Of a DNA stretch of 64,000 nucleotides, positions 61,410 through 64,000 are shown one piece after another. The DNA lies in contig CAMLOR010000001.1 in NCBI GenBank assembly GCA_946481615.1, forward strand, positions 1 to 64,000, read 5' to 3'. The number at the start of each line of letters is the position of its first letter. Within the stretch, counting starts at the first letter, position 1. The DNA comes from an uncultured Aquimonas sp. GTDB taxonomy: Bacteria > Pseudomonadota > Gammaproteobacteria > Xanthomonadales > Xanthomonadaceae. The position numbers were made by a program, and so were the translations under genes. The notes under the pieces were generated by a model. The model saw only the letters and a list, made by a program, of their open reading frames with translations, was not told the origin of the DNA and ran no database searches.

Positions 61410-62800
61410 TTGCGCCACTGCCGGTTGCGGGTGATCCACAGATCGACGGCGAAGCGCCCGATGGTCACCGCATCCCACAACAGGAGCGCGTAGCGCAGCG
61501 GCGTGGTGAGCAAGGCCTTGCCGACCGCCTTGAGGCGCTCGCCGGGACTGACGATGACCAGCACCAGGATCGCGAGCGCGGTTTCGGCGAGCAGCGTGAC
61601 CGCGAGCGCTTCCCACCAGCGCAGCAGGAGCATGACGATGATGGCGGTGGGGAAGGAGATCTTCTCCAGCAGCGAAAGCAGGATCACCCAGCCGATCGGC
61701 CGGCCCATCACCTCGGTGTACTTGCGGCCGAAGGGCTGGCGGTACTGTTCCTTGATCCGGCGCATCTCCTCGATGCGCTTGTCGGCGCCGCTGAGCCGGT
61801 TCTTCAGCGCCCGCCACGCACGCCGTGGCGCTTTGAACGGGCTCTTCACCAGGTCGTCGAAGTAGTAGCAGCTCTGCAGGAAGCTCGACGACCACAGATA
61901 AAGCTGGCGCGGCAGACGCTGCACCTCGGGCTCCTCCGAACGCGCCACCACGTCCATCAACTGGACGTTGCGATAGCCCTCGTTGTTGAGCGCGAAGCCG
62001 ATGAAGATGTCCTCGGAGTTGGTGAGATCGTCGCCGAAGATCGGCTCGTAGTGATCGAAGAGGTTCTTGATGTATTCGCGCCGATAGGCCACCGCACAGC
62101 CGACCGGATTGGTGATGCTGCCGAAGAACACCATCTGGCCGTGATAGACGAAGCGCTGCAGATAGCGATACAGGCAATCGCGATAGATGTTGGTCAGACC
62201 CCACCAGGCGCGATGCAGCGGTCCCAGGTGCTGTACGAACGGATCCTTCCACTCGCGCCCGTTCAACCACAGCTGGAACGGCGCGCTGGCGGCGAGCCGT
62301 GCGCGGTCCTTCTCGCGCATCGGCAGGATGGTGCCGCAGGCCGAGGCGATGCCCACGCCCTGGTAAAGCTCCTGCACGCAGCGCTCGATGTAGTTCTCGC
62401 TCTCCAGGAAGGTGTCGGCGTCGAGGATGAACTCGACGTCGGCATCGAACTCGCGCGCCTGGCGCTTGATGCTGGGCGTCTTGCCGATCGGCGCGCGGCG
62501 CTGGATCACGGTCAGTTCCATGCCGGCGCTGGCGGCGAAATCGCGCGCTCGCTCGCAGGTGGCATCGCCGCCGCCATCGTCGATCAGGATCACGTATTTC
62601 GGCTTGTGCGTCTGGCGCGCGAGCGACGCCAGGCAGTGCACGATGTTGTCTTCCTCGCGGAAGGCGGGGATCACCACCTCCACGGTTGCCAGGCGCCAGT
62701 CCTGCGCCGGCGTGGGCACGGTGCGATCCGGCCCATGCACGAGGCCGACGAGGCTGAGCAGGCCATTCGGGCTGACGACGAACCACGGCGCGGTTGCCAT
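61406..62800 (-). CDS. Membrane glycosyltransferase family 2
   Basis: This 464-residue protein has a GT-A domain with VEVVIPAFREEDNI, LIDDGGGDAT, the DxD motif in ILDADTF, and SEDIFIGFALNNEGY. Two or three transmembrane helices follow near the C-terminus. It resembles processive synthases such as hyaluronan- or cellulose-type enzymes, although a clear QxxRW motif was not seen. It is the middle gene of the polysaccharide operon. Confidence 0.85.
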   Translation of the reverse strand: MATAPWFVVSPNGLLSLVGLVHGPDRTVPTPAQDWRLATVEVVIPAFREEDNIVHCLASLARQTHKPKYVILIDDGGGDATCERARDFAASAGMELTVIQRRAPIGKTPSIKRQAREFDADVEFILDADTFLESENYIERCVQELYQGVGIASACGTILPMREKDRARLAASAPFQLWLNGREWKDPFVQHLGPLHRAWWGLTNIYRDCLYRYLQRFVYHGQMVFFGSITNPVGCAVAYRREYIKNLFDHYEPIFGDDLTNSEDIFIGFALNNEGYRNVQLMDVVARSEEPEVQRLPRQLYLWSSSFLQSCYYFDDLVKSPFKAPRRAWRALKNRLSGADKRIEEMRRIKEQYRQPFGRKYTEVMGRPIGWVILLSLLEKISFPTAIIVMLLLRWWEALAVTLLAETALAILVLVIVSPGERLKAVGKALLTTPLRYALLLWDAVTIGRFAVDLWITRNRQWRK

Positions 62801-62815
62801 GATGGCGACTCCTGA

Positions 62816-63811
62816 TCAGGCGGCGGCAGCGGTCCTCGGGACGAGCTGGGCGCGGGCGAGGGCGACGAGATCGTCGATCGTGCGCGCCAGCGGATACTGA
62901 TGCTCGAAGCCGGTGAGGGCGCGCAACCGCTCGAGGCGCGGGCGGCGGCGCTGGATGTCCTCGAAGTCTTCGCCGTAGGCCTCGCGGTAGGAAAGATGCT
63001 CGATCGGCGAATGACTCTGCGCGCGCTGCAGCACGAGTTCGGCGAGATGACGGATGGTGACCTCGTGGTCGTTGCCGACATTCACGACCAGCCCGTCGGC
63101 CGTCGCATGCTGCGCGAGCAGATCGAGCGCGACCACGGTGTCTCGCACATCGCAGAAACTGCGCGACTGCGCACCGCTGCCGTAGATGGTGATTGGCTCG
63201 CCGCGCACCGCCTGCTGCACGAAGCGCGGCAACACCATGCCGTAACGACCGGTCTGGCGCGGACCCACGGTGTTGAAGAAGCGCCCGAGCACGATCGGGA
63301 TGTCGAACTTGCGCGCGTAGGAGAGCCCCAGCGCCTCGTCGGCGATCTTGCTCACCGAATAGTTCCAGCGGGTGCCCGAACGCGTGGATACGCGCAGATC
63401 CATTTCTTCGGAGAGCAGGCCGGTATCGTCGTGGCCGTAGACCTCCGAACTCGAGGCGATCACCACCTGCGGCTTCCAACCGCCGGCGGCGATGGCGCGC
63501 AACAATCGCTCGCAGGCCGCGATGTTGGTGGCCAGCACCTTCGTGGGCTCGGCGATGACGCGGTACACGCCGACCACCGCGGCCAGGTGATACACGCGAT
63601 CGGCCCAGACTGCGACCCGATCCAGATTGGTCCAGGTCAACACGTCGGCTTCCTCGAACCGCAACCTGGGATGCGGCAGGAACGAACGCAGGTTCTCGAT
63701 GCTTCCGGTGCTCAGATCATCGACGACGTGCACATGATCGCCGGCGGCCAGATGCCGCTCGACCACATGCGACCCGATGAAACCGGCGCCCCCCGTGACC
63801 AGCACGTGCAT
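62816..63811 (-). CDS. NAD-dependent sugar epimerase/dehydratase (extended SDR)
   Basis: This 331-residue protein starts MHVLVTGGAGFIGSHVVERH, the Rossmann dinucleotide site. SSSEVYG precedes the catalytic YSVSK motif. The C-terminal half has the sugar-binding segments (FNTVGPRQTGRYGMVLPRFV, SRSFCDVRDTV). It probably makes a nucleotide sugar for the glycosyltransferase gene 15 bp downstream. The start at 63811 has GGGGA upstream; the Met at 63844 is a less likely alternative. Confidence 0.9.
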   Translation of the reverse strand: MHVLVTGGAGFIGSHVVERHLAAGDHVHVVDDLSTGSIENLRSFLPHPRLRFEEADVLTWTNLDRVAVWADRVYHLAAVVGVYRVIAEPTKVLATNIAACERLLRAIAAGGWKPQVVIASSSEVYGHDDTGLLSEEMDLRVSTRSGTRWNYSVSKIADEALGLSYARKFDIPIVLGRFFNTVGPRQTGRYGMVLPRFVQQAVRGEPITIYGSGAQSRSFCDVRDTVVALDLLAQHATADGLVVNVGNDHEVTIRHLAELVLQRAQSHSPIEHLSYREAYGEDFEDIQRRRPRLERLRALTGFEHQYPLARTIDDLVALARAQLVPRTAAAA

Positions 63812-64000
63812 GGCGATGTCCCCGAATTTCCCCGGGACCATCATGGGCCGCTCCGAGGGCTGGGGCGATCAAAGTGTGACGAACGTCTCGAAAATGCGGA
63901 TGGTCGGTATCTACGTAATCGACATTATGCGCACCGTCAGATTTGCCACCACCAAATTCGCTTTGCTGTTCCACGCCTTCGGTCCCGACACCACCGAGGT
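63812..64000 (-). other. Upstream region of the polysaccharide operon
   Basis: These 189 bp precede the epimerase gene at the window edge. They are less GC-rich than the genes and should hold the operon promoter; no -35/-10 pair stands out clearly. No gene is supported. Confidence 0.4.

Overview
The window is GC-rich gammaproteobacterial DNA. It most resembles a member of the Lysobacterales (Xanthomonadales). The clues are the CopL-type leader ahead of copper genes, the very large repeat-bearing S8 protease with a short aromatic/acidic C-terminal tail, and the general style of the metal-resistance operons. No rRNA or tRNA gene was seen, so the placement is inferred from protein style only.

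Two kinds of DNA are present. Host chromosome occupies 1-14166 and 58690-64000. It carries a secreted beta-propeller protein (179-2863, minus), a small DUF2141 protein, an 8 kb gene for an S8 protease with fourteen 95-residue Ig-like repeats, a His-rich leader gene and a TonB-dependent metal receptor gene. On the far side come an EF-hand protein and a three-gene polysaccharide operon (epimerase, glycosyltransferase, TPR/outer-membrane barrel).

Between them lies a complete 44,518 bp Tn3-family transposon (14167-58684). It has 42-bp terminal inverted repeats with one mismatch, is flanked by the 5-bp target duplication GAGAA, and is inserted inside the TonB receptor gene. Removing the element and one GAGAA rejoins the receptor reading frame exactly. 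The left end holds tnpA. The right end holds divergent tnpS (tyrosine recombinase) and tnpT (KfrA-like coiled coil) around a candidate resolution site, the layout of the Tn4651 branch.

The cargo is, in order: a short mercury cassette (merR/merT, a thioredoxin-like protein and a GDCCVxC protein, with no merA); an orphan duplicated leader gene; a sialidase-like protein; a copper operon (CopL-like leader, TolC protein with a DPHAGH tail, multicopper oxidase, cytochrome c, NTF2/Spy-like protein, Cys-rich four-helix protein, DUF305 protein); cueR plus a CopA-type ATPase; a leader plus cusCBA; a CadR/PbrR-type regulator divergent from a fatty-acid-hydroxylase/DUF3703 fusion, a CDF transporter and a DUF5990 protein; a leader plus czcC, a small lipoprotein, czcBA and a PII-like gene; czcD, a CzcP-type ATPase and a small gene; and finally a defence-like block.

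That last block is the most notable content. It comprises an uncharacterised gene pair (SseB-like plus an unknown protein) divergent from an XRE regulator, and a two-gene short prokaryotic Argonaute system. The Argonaute's MID-PIWI protein lacks the first catalytic Asp. Its partner is a 933-residue protein with an N-terminal SIR2 NADase domain, a RecG/Schlafen-type middle module and a C-terminal APAZ domain. A second recurring theme is five small exported Cys/His-rich leader genes, each placed just ahead of a metal-transport gene; in four arrangements a GC hairpin lies between leader and transporter, and one leader has lost its partner.
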